From Trinickia soli (lineage in GTDB: Bacteria; Pseudomonadota; Gammaproteobacteria; Burkholderiales; Burkholderiaceae), in contig NZ_PNYB01000001.1 of NCBI RefSeq assembly GCF_002879855.1, forward strand, positions 310,001 through 374,000: DNA of 64,000 nt, read 5' to 3'. The position numbers and the translations under genes were made by a program. The notes below the pieces were generated by a model. That model saw nothing but the letters and a program-made list of their open reading frames with translations. It was not told the DNA's origin and ran no database searches. Position 1 is the stretch's first letter; each line of letters opens with the position of its first letter. This document shows positions 8,613 through 17,174 of this stretch, in pieces.

Positions 8613-9584
8613 TCAGGACGGTGCTTTCAGGTTGATGATCGTGTTGCGAAGCAACTGGAAGTACTTGCTGGTCGAGTACGGAAGCATCTCTTCGGCGTAA
8701 TACCACCAGAAGAAGCCGCCGATGAACTTGGGATCGTTCAGCGTGTCGACCATCGGATAGTACGTGGTGACCAGGTTGGATTGCACCGACCAAGGTGCAG
8801 CCGTATCCGACGTGCCGATCTCGCCGAAGCCGACCTTGGCGTTCGGGAACAGGCTTTCAAGCGTGGAGAAGTCATTCTTCCACGACGGCTTGAGGTCCGG
8901 ACAATCCTGGTACGGGTAATAGCTGAATAGCGCATAGTCCGCCCCGTTACGCACCGTCGACGACAGGAACTGCGTCGGCCACGTGCGCCAGTTATCCATC
9001 GGCAACTCCCAGCAGTTATTGCCCGACGGGTCCTGGTTGTAGTACATCGTCACGGCCACTTTTCCGCCAGCGCCCTTCACGACGTTATAAGCGGACTGAA
9101 CCATCTGACCAATCTGCTGCTCTTCGGTCGTTGCGGCGGACGTCGGGCCATTCATATCGGGCCGCAACCATTCGCCGTTGATCTCGTTTGCGATTTCCCA
9201 CACGTCAACGTTTGCGCCGAGGGTCGAAACGAGTTCCTTGGTGCGCGCCGTGTATGTCGTCAGATCAGTCGGGAAGTAGTAGGAGTCATAGATTTCGCCC
9301 ATCACGTACGCGTACTGATGGAGCTTGACGATGTAAGGATAGTAATCGGCCGCCGTCGTGCCCGGATCGAAGACCACTCGAACGGTCGGTCGATACGGAA
9401 GATTTTGCAGGGAGGCGATGATCGCTTTGAACTTGCTGAGATCATCGAGGGTGACGCCGTAGATGGGAGCCTTCGGCGTTTCGACTTGCGCGTGCGCGGA
9501 TTGTGCAAAGGGCAGCGAGATTGCGCAGGTTAGGAGTGCTGATGCAGCCAGTTTGGAGAAGGTTTTCAATCCTCTGAACGTCAC
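8613..9584 (-). CDS. Secreted clan GH-A glycoside hydrolase-like protein
   Basis: This encodes 323 residues. I start it at the GTG at 9584, which has a GAGGAAGAG ribosome site and directly begins a signal peptide (FRGLKTFSKLAASALLTC ... AHAQ). Upstream in-frame starts add a basic low-complexity stretch. Two motifs stand out: WEIANEINGEW, in which NE matches the acid/base position of clan GH-A barrels, and VGFGEIGTS, a plausible nucleophile Glu on the late barrel strand. The fold therefore looks like an endo-glycanase. It converges on the lipoprotein gene with only 13 bp between stops and has its own promoter region, so it may be induced separately and cut the locus's polymer for release or turnover. 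Substrate is unknown. Confidence 0.75.
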   Translation of the reverse strand: MTFRGLKTFSKLAASALLTCAISLPFAQSAHAQVETPKAPIYGVTLDDLSKFKAIIASLQNLPYRPTVRVVFDPGTTAADYYPYIVKLHQYAYVMGEIYDSYYFPTDLTTYTARTKELVSTLGANVDVWEIANEINGEWLRPDMNGPTSAATTEEQQIGQMVQSAYNVVKGAGGKVAVTMYYNQDPSGNNCWELPMDNWRTWPTQFLSSTVRNGADYALFSYYPYQDCPDLKPSWKNDFSTLESLFPNAKVGFGEIGTSDTAAPWSVQSNLVTTYYPMVDTLNDPKFIGGFFWWYYAEEMLPYSTSKYFQLLRNTIINLKAPS

Positions 9585-9632
9585 GTCTCTTCCTCGGTTT
9601 GGTGGAAAAAGCGCGATGTTACCTGGAAATAA

Positions 9633-9662
9633 ATACCTATTGTCCGAAGATAGATGCCTATT
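9633..9662 (-). promoter_or_regulatory. 21-bp-spaced direct repeat upstream of the glycosidase gene
   Basis: ATACCTATT (9633-9641) and ATGCCTATT (9654-9662) repeat with a 21-bp period, two helical turns, about 50-80 bp upstream of the GTG start. That geometry is typical of activator sites. The surrounding DNA (9620-9670) is AT-rich for this genome. The protein that would bind is unknown. Confidence 0.35.
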
Positions 9663-9818
9663 TGTGTGAGGAACGGGGTTTCGAAAAAGTTGCGCGCGCA
9701 ACCGTTTGCGACGCGAAAAGGGCGACGGGTTTGCGACTTTCGAAGGGGAATGGGAAGGGTGTAAAGCGGGCGGGAAGCGCGCCGAAGTGGCGCGCCGTGC
9801 CACCCGATTGGAATCGTT

Positions 9819-10724
9819 TTAGAGCGACGGCAATGGGGGCCGCGATTCGATAGTATTCCTAATCAATTGCTCGACCGCATTGCGTTCTTCGCCGACGAGC
9901 GGCAGCCGCGGCAGTCGTACCGGTTCTGTGCCGAGGCCGACGATGGCTTCTGCCAGCTTGATGTTTTGTACGAGCTTGGGCGAGACGTCGAGCGCGAGCA
10001 GCGGCGCGAACCAGCGATAAAGCGTGCGTGCTTCCTCGATGCGTCCGCCTTGCAACAGTCGATATATCGCAACCGTTTCGTGCGGAAACGCACAGACAAG
10101 CCCCGCGACCCAGCCGTGGGCGCCCATCAACATCGCTTCCATCGCGAGGTTATCGACGCCGCAGAAAATCGCAAAGCGCTCGCCCACGGCGTTGATCAGA
10201 TCGGTCACGCGGCGCACGTCACCGCAGGACTCCTTGATGGCGACAATCTTGGGTTCGTCGGCGATTTCCTTGAACATGCCGGGCGTCATATCGACGCCGT
10301 AGGCCAACGGGTTGTTGTAGACCATGATCGGCAATTCGCTTGCTTTGGCGACCATGCGGAAATGATTGATCGTTTCGCGCCGATCGGAAAGATAGCGCAG
10401 CCCCGGCAGCACCATGTAGCCGGCCGCGCCATGACGGGCGCCGCGCGCCGCCTGACGGCAACCTTCGAGTGTGCTGTCTTCGGCGATCGTGAGCAGCACC
10501 GGCACGCGACCGCGCGCGGCATCGACGGCGATCTCGAGCACTTCGATTTTTTCGTCAAGCGAAAGCGTCGACGCTTCGCCGAGCGAGCCGCAGACGATGA
10601 TGCCGTCCACGCCGGCATCGATTTGCGCTTCGATGTTCTTCTTCGTCCATGCGTGGTCTATGCTGAAATCTTCGTGAAACTTCGTGGTGACGGCGGGCAT
10701 GACGCCTTGCCAGACTGGTGCCAT
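9819..10724 (-). CDS. lhpC: DapA-family lyase, probable 1-pyrroline-4-hydroxy-2-carboxylate deaminase
   Basis: This encodes 301 residues of the dihydrodipicolinate synthase/N-acetylneuraminate lyase superfamily. Diagnostic features are CGSLGEASTLS (GxxGE phosphate-loop equivalent), VYNNPLAYGVD with the catalytic Tyr, and IVAIKESCGD with the Schiff-base Lys. Because it faces a 4-hydroxyproline epimerase and a D-hydroxyproline dehydrogenase operon, the best assignment is the deaminase that turns pyrroline-4-hydroxy-2-carboxylate into 2-oxoglutarate semialdehyde. The ATG at 10724 follows CTGGAG; a longer in-frame start at 10868 has no support. Other DapA-family activities (for example a sugar-acid aldolase) cannot be excluded from sequence alone. 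Confidence 0.85.
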   Translation of the reverse strand: MAPVWQGVMPAVTTKFHEDFSIDHAWTKKNIEAQIDAGVDGIIVCGSLGEASTLSLDEKIEVLEIAVDAARGRVPVLLTIAEDSTLEGCRQAARGARHGAAGYMVLPGLRYLSDRRETINHFRMVAKASELPIMVYNNPLAYGVDMTPGMFKEIADEPKIVAIKESCGDVRRVTDLINAVGERFAIFCGVDNLAMEAMLMGAHGWVAGLVCAFPHETVAIYRLLQGGRIEEARTLYRWFAPLLALDVSPKLVQNIKLAEAIVGLGTEPVRLPRLPLVGEERNAVEQLIRNTIESRPPLPSL

Positions 10725-10923
10725 TTCATTTCTCCAGATGCGGTCGATGAGCAAAATGCGACTGCAGTGTAGGGCGCGGTAGTGATGACGTCTTGCGTCG
10801 TTCGCGCATGTGCGGTGACGATTTCGGCACAGCGGGGCGGCGGGTCCGCAGTATGCCGAAATCGGCATCTGGCGCGCGCACCGGCGCCAAGACGCAGCGG
10901 CGCGGCGTTCCTACCATTACCCC

Positions 10924-11901
10924 ATGAAAACCATCCACATCATCGATTCCCATACGGGCGGCGAACCGACGCGTCTTGTGATCGCCGGCGGCCCCGACCT
11001 GGGCACCGGCCCGCTCGCCGAGCGGTTGGAGATCTTGCGTACGCGTTACGACGATTGGCGTGCAAGCGTCGTCACCGAGCCCCGCGGCTCGGACGTCATG
11101 GTCGGCGCGCTGCTCTGCGAATCGTTCGATCCAGGCTGTGCGGCCGGCGTGATTTTCTTCAATAACGTCGGTTATTTGGGCATGTGCGGGCACGGCACGA
11201 TCGGTCTTGTCGCGTCGCTGGCCTATATGGGGCGGCTCGCTCCCGGGGCGCACCGGATCGAGACGCCGGTCGGCATCGTCGAAGCCACGCTCAACGAAAA
11301 CGGCAGCGTGTCCGTGCGCAACGTGCCGGCCTACCGTTATCGCCGCGACGTGCCCGTCGATGTGCCGGGCATAGGGACGCTCGTCGGCGATATCGCATGG
11401 GGCGGCAACTGGTTTTTTCTCGTCGCCGGGCATGGACGTTCGCTCGAACCGTCCAACGTCGGCGAGTTGACGGCGTTCACCCACGAGATTCGCGAGGCGT
11501 TGATCGCTCAGGGTGTGACAGGCGCTGACGGCGCACTCATCGATCATATCGAGCTGTTCACGCACAGCGAAGAAGACGGCATCGATTCGCGCAATTTCGT
11601 GTTGTGCCCCGGCGATGCCTACGACCGCTCACCGTGCGGGACGGGTACGAGCGCGAAGCTTGCCTGCCTGGCAGCTGACGGCGCGCTCGCCCCCGGTGCT
11701 TGCTGGCGTCAGCAAAGCATCATCGGGAGTGTCTTCGAGGGCAGATACGCGCCGCTCGAGCGGGCCGACGGAGTGCCGCGCGACGTATGTGCGATCGAGC
11801 CGACCATCACCGGGCGCGCACACGTGATGGCCGAGGGACGCTTGCTGTTCGAAGCCGATGATCCGTTCGCCATCGGCATCCCGCCCACGCACGCGGTATG
11901 A
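10924..11901 (+). CDS. lhpA: 4-hydroxyproline 2-epimerase
   Basis: This encodes 325 residues of the proline racemase family. Both catalytic cysteines are present, C88 in MCGHGTIG and C238 in [10 protein letters not shown], which separates it from the hydroxyproline dehydratases, where the first Cys is replaced by Ser or Thr. The enzyme interconverts trans-4-hydroxy-L-proline and cis-4-hydroxy-D-proline, the first step of bacterial hydroxyproline use. It is divergent from the lhpC-like gene across a 199-bp shared promoter region, and its stop overlaps the next start by 4 bp (ATGA). The ribosome site is weak. Confidence 0.93.
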   Translation: MKTIHIIDSHTGGEPTRLVIAGGPDLGTGPLAERLEILRTRYDDWRASVVTEPRGSDVMVGALLCESFDPGCAAGVIFFNNVGYLGMCGHGTIGLVASLAYMGRLAPGAHRIETPVGIVEATLNENGSVSVRNVPAYRYRRDVPVDVPGIGTLVGDIAWGGNWFFLVAGHGRSLEPSNVGELTAFTHEIREALIAQGVTGADGALIDHIELFTHSEEDGIDSRNFVLCPGDAYDRSPCGTGTSAKLACLAADGALAPGACWRQQSIIGSVFEGRYAPLERADGVPRDVCAIEPTITGRAHVMAEGRLLFEADDPFAIGIPPTHAV

Positions 11902-13028
11902 CCAGCGACGCAGTCGTCATCGGCGCAGGCATCGTCGGCGCGGCCTGCGCCGCCGAGTTGGCCGCGCAGGGCATGACCGTGCAGGTGCTCGATGCGGCCG
12001 GCATAGGCGGCGGTGCGACGGCGGCCGGTATGGGCCATCTGGTCGTGATGAACGATTCGCCGGCCGAACTGGCTTTGTCGCGCTATTCGCGCGAGCTCTG
12101 GCTTGCGCTCGCACCGGCGCTGCGCGAGGAAGATGCTTTCGTTCGTTGCGGCACACTCTGGGTCGCAGCCGACGAGGAAGAGTGGGACGCGGCGCTGGCA
12201 CTGCGTCACGCATTTGCCAATGCGCAAGTACGCACCGAGTTGCTCGACGCCGCTGCGCTGCAGGAGTGCGAGCCGGCATTGGCCGCGCCGTTGGCGGGCG
12301 GCTTGCTGGTGGCGGACGACGCGATCGTTTATGCGCCCCGTGCAGCGCAATGGCTGCTCGAGCATTCCTTAGGATGCCGAAATATTCAGGTCAGACTGGG
12401 CTGCGAAGTGCGCTCGGTCGTATCCGGCGAGGTTCGGCTCGCAAGCGGCGAATGCGTAAAGACCGGCTTGATCGTCATCGCCAACGGACTGGCGGCGCAG
12501 CGACTCGTGCCTACGCTGCCCATCCGGCCGAAGAAGGGCCATCTGCTGATCACCGATCGCTACAGTGGCTACATCCGCCATCAGATTCTCGAGCTCGGTT
12601 ACATCAAGAGTGCCCATCAATCGGAAGGCGCGTCGGTGGCATTCAACGCACAGCCGCGGCCAACGGGGCAAATTCTGCTGGGCTCGTCGCGTCAGTTCGA
12701 TACGCTCGATCGCGCTGTCGAATGGCCGGTCCTCATGCGGATGGTCGAGCGTGCGTCGCGTTACCTGCCTTCGTTGCCGTCGCTCAATGCGATGCGCACC
12801 TGGACGGGGTTTCGGGCGGCTACGCCCGATGGCTTGCCGCTCGTCGGACCTGCTGGCGAAGCGCTGGCCGGCGTATGGATAGCGGCGGGACACGAAGGGC
12901 TGGGCGTGACGACCTCGCTCGCAACGGCCAAACTTTTGGCCGCACAGATTTGCGGTGTTCCGGCGGCCATCGATCTGGCGCCGTATCGAGTCGATCGTTT
13001 CTCCGTGGAGGCTGGCCGTGAAGTCTGA
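11898..13028 (+). CDS. FAD-dependent D-hydroxyproline dehydrogenase subunit (DadA-like)
   Basis: This encodes 376 residues with an N-terminal dinucleotide-binding motif ([19 protein letters not shown]) and a C-terminal FAD_oxidoreductase DAO signature ([40 protein letters not shown]). It overlaps the epimerase stop by 4 bp and is followed by a ferredoxin-like subunit and a second flavoprotein. This three-gene set matches the heteromeric D-hydroxyproline dehydrogenases of Pseudomonas and Burkholderia, which oxidise cis-4-hydroxy-D-proline to pyrroline-4-hydroxy-2-carboxylate. This subunit would carry the substrate-oxidising flavin. Confidence 0.88.
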   Translation: MTSDAVVIGAGIVGAACAAELAAQGMTVQVLDAAGIGGGATAAGMGHLVVMNDSPAELALSRYSRELWLALAPALREEDAFVRCGTLWVAADEEEWDAALALRHAFANAQVRTELLDAAALQECEPALAAPLAGGLLVADDAIVYAPRAAQWLLEHSLGCRNIQVRLGCEVRSVVSGEVRLASGECVKTGLIVIANGLAAQRLVPTLPIRPKKGHLLITDRYSGYIRHQILELGYIKSAHQSEGASVAFNAQPRPTGQILLGSSRQFDTLDRAVEWPVLMRMVERASRYLPSLPSLNAMRTWTGFRAATPDGLPLVGPAGEALAGVWIAAGHEGLGVTTSLATAKLLAAQICGVPAAIDLAPYRVDRFSVEAGREV

Positions 13029-13284
13029 AAAGCAGTCGGTGGTCGTGACGATCGACGGTACGGCGGTCCAAGTGCCGGCGAGCACCACGGTGGCTGCCGC
13101 TGTATTCCTCCGTTACGGCGTGCGCGGGACGCGTACGTCGGTCCGCGGGCAACCGCGCGCCGCGTTTTGCGGGATGGGGGTGTGTCAGGAGTGCCGCATG
13201 ACCATCGATGCGCGCGCGCACGTTCTCGCTTGCCAAACCGTTTGCCGTGACGGTATGGCGATTCGCACGGAGGTTGCGCCGTGA
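13018..13284 (+). CDS. (2Fe-2S)-binding subunit of D-hydroxyproline dehydrogenase
   Basis: This encodes 88 residues of the plant-type ferredoxin fold found as small subunits of heteromeric amino-acid dehydrogenases. The cluster ligands are visible as FCGMGVCQEC and a later Cys (VLACQTVC). The GTG at 13018 is supported by a GGAGG site 5-9 bp upstream; it overlaps the preceding gene by 11 bp. A longer in-frame start inside the upstream gene is unlikely. It would pass electrons between the two flavoproteins. Confidence 0.88.
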   Translation: MKSEKQSVVVTIDGTAVQVPASTTVAAAVFLRYGVRGTRTSVRGQPRAAFCGMGVCQECRMTIDARAHVLACQTVCRDGMAIRTEVAP

Positions 13285-14582
13285 TGAAGGCGACCTTCGA
13301 TCTCGTCATCGTCGGAGCCGGTCCCGCCGGTTTGGCGGCAGCGCATGCAGCGGCTTCAAGCGGTATGCGCATTGCCCTGATCGACGACAATCCCCAAGCG
13401 GGCGGCCAGATATGGCGCCAGGGCCCGGGATTGGTCCCGCCCACTGCAATGCGCGCGACGCTTGAAGCATTAATTAGGAATCCTAACGTCAAGCATTACG
13501 CGGGGACCAGCGTTTCATCCTTTCCGACTTCGCGGGAAATGATCGTCGTATCGGCTTCTGAGGGCGGCGTATCGATTTCGTTCGGACAACTTATTATTGC
13601 CAGCGGCGCTCGCGAGCGACTGCTGCCGTTTGCAGGGTGGACCTTACCCGGGGTCACCGGCGCCGGCGGGCTGCAGGCATTGATCAAAGGCGGCATGCCG
13701 GTGCGCGGCGAGCGTATCGTACTGGCCGGAAGCGGGCCGCTCCTGATCGCTGTTCTGGCGACGGCGCGCGCTGCGGGTGCGCGCGTCGTGGCTGTCATCG
13801 AACAGGCACCTTGGCGTTCGCTTCTGAAATTCGGCTGCTCGCTGAGCGCGACGCCATCCAAAGTCTTGCAGGCCGTTCGATTGACTCGGGGTTTCGCGCA
13901 GACGCGTTATTGGCCCGGCAGCATCGTGCGCGAAGCGCTTGGGGATAGTCGTGTGGAAGCGGTCGTTGTTCGCCGCGGCGAAAGCGATATCACGCTGGCT
14001 TGCGATCGACTCGCCTGCGGCTATGGCCTCGTGCCAAACGTTTCGCTGGGGCAGGCGCTCGGATGTGCGCTCGCCTCAGGTGCAATCGAAGTCGATGAGG
14101 CACAGCGCACGTCGGTGCCCGGTGTCTTCGCAGCCGGCGAATGCACGGGCGTCGGCGGCATGGAGCTCGCGCGCGTGGAGGGCGAAATCGCAGGGCTTGG
14201 CGCGGGCGCTCGCGCGATTCCTGCGAGCCTCTTGCGCGAGCGAGCGCGTTGGCAACGCTTCGCGCAGCACGTGGCCAGCGCATTCGAACCCGGCGAACGG
14301 GCAACCGCATGGCCGGGCGCGAAGACGATCTTGTGCCGCTGCGAGGACGTCACCTTCGGCGAGGTCGCGGCACATGCGACCTGGCGCGATGCAAAGCTGC
14401 ACACGCGCTGCGGGATGGGGCCGTGTCAGGGGCGCATTTGCGGCACTGCCGTGCAGACCTACTTCGGCTGGGACATTGCGGTGCCGCGTCCCCCGCATTC
14501 GCCGACGCGCATCGGCGCATGGTTGGAGGCGAATCGGGATATGCAGCCTGTTGCGCTGCCCGAGGACGACGCTCGCCTATAA
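13281..14582 (+). CDS. NAD(P)/FAD-dependent oxidoreductase subunit of D-hydroxyproline dehydrogenase
   Basis: This encodes 433 residues. The N-terminal FAD motif VIVGAGPAGLAAAHAAASSG, a central second Rossmann segment (RIVLAGSGPLLIAVLATARAAGA) and a C-terminal BFD-like Cys cluster (ILCRCEDVTFGEV ... HTRCGMGPCQGRICG) fit the alpha-type subunit of heteromeric proline/hydroxyproline dehydrogenases. Translation may begin at GTG 13281, overlapping the previous stop (GTGA), or at ATG 13284; the GGAGG at 13270-13274 serves either. It ends 51 bp before the AraC regulator. Confidence 0.88.
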   Translation: MMKATFDLVIVGAGPAGLAAAHAAASSGMRIALIDDNPQAGGQIWRQGPGLVPPTAMRATLEALIRNPNVKHYAGTSVSSFPTSREMIVVSASEGGVSISFGQLIIASGARERLLPFAGWTLPGVTGAGGLQALIKGGMPVRGERIVLAGSGPLLIAVLATARAAGARVVAVIEQAPWRSLLKFGCSLSATPSKVLQAVRLTRGFAQTRYWPGSIVREALGDSRVEAVVVRRGESDITLACDRLACGYGLVPNVSLGQALGCALASGAIEVDEAQRTSVPGVFAAGECTGVGGMELARVEGEIAGLGAGARAIPASLLRERARWQRFAQHVASAFEPGERATAWPGAKTILCRCEDVTFGEVAAHATWRDAKLHTRCGMGPCQGRICGTAVQTYFGWDIAVPRPPHSPTRIGAWLEANRDMQPVALPEDDARL

Positions 14583-14633
14583 TCGAGGCGCTTTGCGCGG
14601 CGCAAAGGTCCGCCGCGCAGCTTTTCGCGCCTG

Positions 14634-15410
14634 ATGACGATGCCCCCGACAATCCCGATCCCGCAAATGCCTGCTGCGGAAACGCTCGCCGATATGCTGC
14701 TGTGTTATGCGCAGATCGAGCCTGTGCTCGATGCTTTGCCCGATTTGGTATTTTTCGTAAAAGACCGGGACGCGCGCTATGCGCTCGTCAATCGTACGTT
14801 GGCTACGCGCTGCGGTTGCAAGGAAAAGAGCGGCATCGTCGGCAAGACGACAGAGCAGGTGTTTCCGTCACGCTTTGGCGCAGCTTACCTCGAGCAGGAT
14901 CAGTCGATTCTCAACTGCGGCGCGCAAATGATCGACCAACTCGAGTTGCACCTTTATCCGGGGCGCCAGCCGGGGTGGTGTTTGACGTCGAAAGTCCCGC
15001 TGCGCAACGGCGCCGGGGAGATTGTCGGCATCGCAGGCGCCTCGCGCGACCTGAAGGCCAACGAACGGACCCATCCGGCCTACACGAAGCTTGCGGAAGT
15101 CGTGCAATACATTCAGGAAAACTACGTGCAGCCGCTCAATCTGACGCATCTGGCAAAGATGGCGGGCATGTCCGTCGCACAATTGGAAAGATATTTTCAC
15201 AAAGTCTTTCATTTGACGCCGCGTCAGGTATTGCTGAAAACGCGGCTCGACGCGGCCACCGCATTGCTTGCATCAAGCGACAAAGTCACGGACGTTGCCG
15301 CATTGTGCGGATACACGGACCACAGTGCGTTTACGCGGCAATTCAAGGCGACAGTCGGCGTCACGCCAAGCGAATACCGCGCTTTGCTGCACGGAACGAG
15401 TGCGCGTTGA
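14634..15410 (+). CDS. AraC-family regulator with PAS sensor, probable hydroxyproline regulator
   Basis: This encodes 258 residues. Residues about 20-145 form a PAS domain (LDALPDLVFFVKDRDARYALVNRT ... GIVGKTTEQVFP ... GIAGASRDLK). Residues about 155-250 form an AraC DNA-binding domain with two helix-turn-helix units (LAKMAGMSVAQLERYFHKVF; VAALCGYTDHSAFTRQFKATVG). It lies in the same direction just behind the dehydrogenase genes, the usual place for the hydroxyproline regulator in related bacteria. It probably senses a pathway intermediate and acts on the divergent promoters at 10725-10923; the ligand is not known from sequence. Confidence 0.85.
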   Translation: MTMPPTIPIPQMPAAETLADMLLCYAQIEPVLDALPDLVFFVKDRDARYALVNRTLATRCGCKEKSGIVGKTTEQVFPSRFGAAYLEQDQSILNCGAQMIDQLELHLYPGRQPGWCLTSKVPLRNGAGEIVGIAGASRDLKANERTHPAYTKLAEVVQYIQENYVQPLNLTHLAKMAGMSVAQLERYFHKVFHLTPRQVLLKTRLDAATALLASSDKVTDVAALCGYTDHSAFTRQFKATVGVTPSEYRALLHGTSAR

Positions 15411-15705
15411 GACTTGCATATCATGCGAGGTATTACGCAATCCGATAATTGGCGTCGAATCCGATTGGCACAAATGCACGTGTTTCTGGCCGATTTTTCC
15501 GGCGCGTATCCGCCACGGCATTCTTGACGCATAAGAGCCGCTGAACCATAGTGGGCCACTGGTTCGATTCGAGTGGTGGATGTCATGCCTGAATTTTTTC
15601 ATCGAATCGAGCGGTTAGACGCGCTCGTCTCCACAGGCCCAATCATGAGCGCTCAAGCGGAGCGAGGCGCAATGTCTGCTTCGTCCGTGCGCCAGGAGCA
15701 CGGAT

Positions 15706-17043
15706 ATGCGTGATCAAACCGCTCGCGGCTCGAAATTTCCGACAGCATGCGCGCGTTGCGGCGGTCGGATTTCGGAGCCGGTTGCTTTTTGCCCCCACTG
15801 TGGCGCCCACGCGCGCTTCGCCCTGGCTGGCGGGACGCCCCACGAGCAGGGAGCGCAGGTTCGTGCGAACGGCAATGCGGGTGCGTCGGCCGAGCCGACC
15901 ATGCGCGCTTTCGAACCCGCCGATTTTGAGGGCGATCTCGATACGCCGTGGCCCGGTCCGCCGTCGCCGCTGTTCGCATCGCCCGCGGGCGAGCCGTATG
16001 CCGACACGCGCGCGCCTGCCTGGAAAGCGTCTCGTGGATGGGGCGTCAAGGGTGGAACGGGGTTGATTCTCGGTGCGTTCGTCGTTCTGTACGGCGGCGC
16101 GGTGATACTGCACCGATACGATCAGCAGACCACTTCACCGATCCGGCAGGAAAGCGCGACGAAATCGGTCCAAGGTTCGATCGTTGCCAACGGGACCGGC
16201 GGCGCGCCGGCCGATAGCGGCTTGCGCGCTCCTGCACCGGTGCAGGGCAACGCGACAACTGATCCTGCGCAGATGAACGGCATTGACGCGAATCATGGAC
16301 TGCCTTCATCGAAGCTCGATGATTCGATCCCGCCCGATATGTCGATCGCCAATTTGCCGCCGCCCAGGACGCAGACGGCGCCGCAGTTGTCGCCGACCGC
16401 ACCGGCTGCACCGGCGCAAGCGCAAAGGCAGCCTGGGCCGCCGCCAGCCGCCGTCACTTCGACCGCGCCTTCCGACGTGGACGAGGGTGCGGTGCAGGGG
16501 CAGCCGAACGGCCCGACCGCCACGCAGGGCCGGAGCTTCGCTCAAGGCAAATTCCACGGGCGAACGCGCAACCGGGCCCATGCAAACGCGCGACGCGGCG
16601 ACACGACGTATTTGCACGTCGACGCGCAGCCGGAGCCGGAGCCGCAAGCGGAGGCAAAGGGCACGCGCGTGGCGCGTGCGGCTGCCAATTCGCGCACGTT
16701 GGACGGCATCCAGGCCCGGCTGGCGAAAAACAATTTGAGCGGTGCGCGCGCGTCGCTTGCGGGTGTGCTCGCAACCGACCCTAACAACAGCTACGCGTTA
16801 TCGTTGCGCGAACAACTGGTTTCCCGCGAGCAGGCGCGCGACGCATCGTTGAATGCCGCACGCGCCTGCGTCGTGCAGTCGCGTTGGCATTGCGTGTGGC
16901 ACAACGCCGGTTCGGCGTTGTCGATCGATGCGAGCAGCACGGAAGCGAAAGCGCTCGTCGATCGCGCGATCATCGAATCGGGCGCAGCGACTGCGCCGGC
17001 CGGGCCGGGGCCCGACAACGTTCAAGTGCCCATGGTTCAGTGA
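15706..17043 (+). CDS. Zinc-ribbon membrane protein with Pro/Ala-rich linker, function unknown
   Basis: This encodes 445 residues with an AGGAG ribosome site. The cytoplasmic N-terminus has a zinc ribbon (CARCGG ... FCPHCG, residues about 16-38). A single membrane helix lies at about 125-143 (GLILGAFVVLYGGAVIL). A long low-complexity Pro/Gln/Ala/Thr region (about 150-290) with a basic patch follows. The C-terminal 110 residues are helical and TPR-like (LDGIQARLAKNNLSGARASLAGVLATDPNNSYAL) and contain two cysteines (ACVVQSRWHCVWH). I do not recognise a named family. The layout, zinc sensor inside and repeat domain outside, is seen in envelope proteins. It stands alone between unrelated genes. 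Confidence 0.75.
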   Translation: MRDQTARGSKFPTACARCGGRISEPVAFCPHCGAHARFALAGGTPHEQGAQVRANGNAGASAEPTMRAFEPADFEGDLDTPWPGPPSPLFASPAGEPYADTRAPAWKASRGWGVKGGTGLILGAFVVLYGGAVILHRYDQQTTSPIRQESATKSVQGSIVANGTGGAPADSGLRAPAPVQGNATTDPAQMNGIDANHGLPSSKLDDSIPPDMSIANLPPPRTQTAPQLSPTAPAAPAQAQRQPGPPPAAVTSTAPSDVDEGAVQGQPNGPTATQGRSFAQGKFHGRTRNRAHANARRGDTTYLHVDAQPEPEPQAEAKGTRVARAAANSRTLDGIQARLAKNNLSGARASLAGVLATDPNNSYALSLREQLVSREQARDASLNAARACVVQSRWHCVWHNAGSALSIDASSTEAKALVDRAIIESGAATAPAGPGPDNVQVPMVQ

Positions 17044-17049
17044 GGGCGG

Positions 17050-17115
17050 CCACAACGCCTCTGGATCGGCAGACACCATCCGTTTTTGTTCCGAAACCGC
17101 ATGTAGGCGTTGTGG
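17050..17115. repeat. 11-bp inverted repeat with 44-bp spacer
   Basis: CCACAACGCCT (17050-17060) and AGGCGTTGTGG (17105-17115) are exact complements flanking a 44-bp segment that contains a TTTTTG run. It lies between two convergent genes, so it could form a long stem-loop that ends transcription from one side. Confidence 0.4.
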
Positions 17116-17174
17116 TGCGCTTGGACTCTGGGCATCGCAGCACGGGCTAAGCCTCGATTGAACGTGACCGGGCG

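Noticed and set aside
15555-15580. tRNA-like T-arm (GGTTCGATTC)
   Set aside because: The five-base stem has a mismatch and no anticodon arm, D-arm or acceptor stem could be drawn around it.
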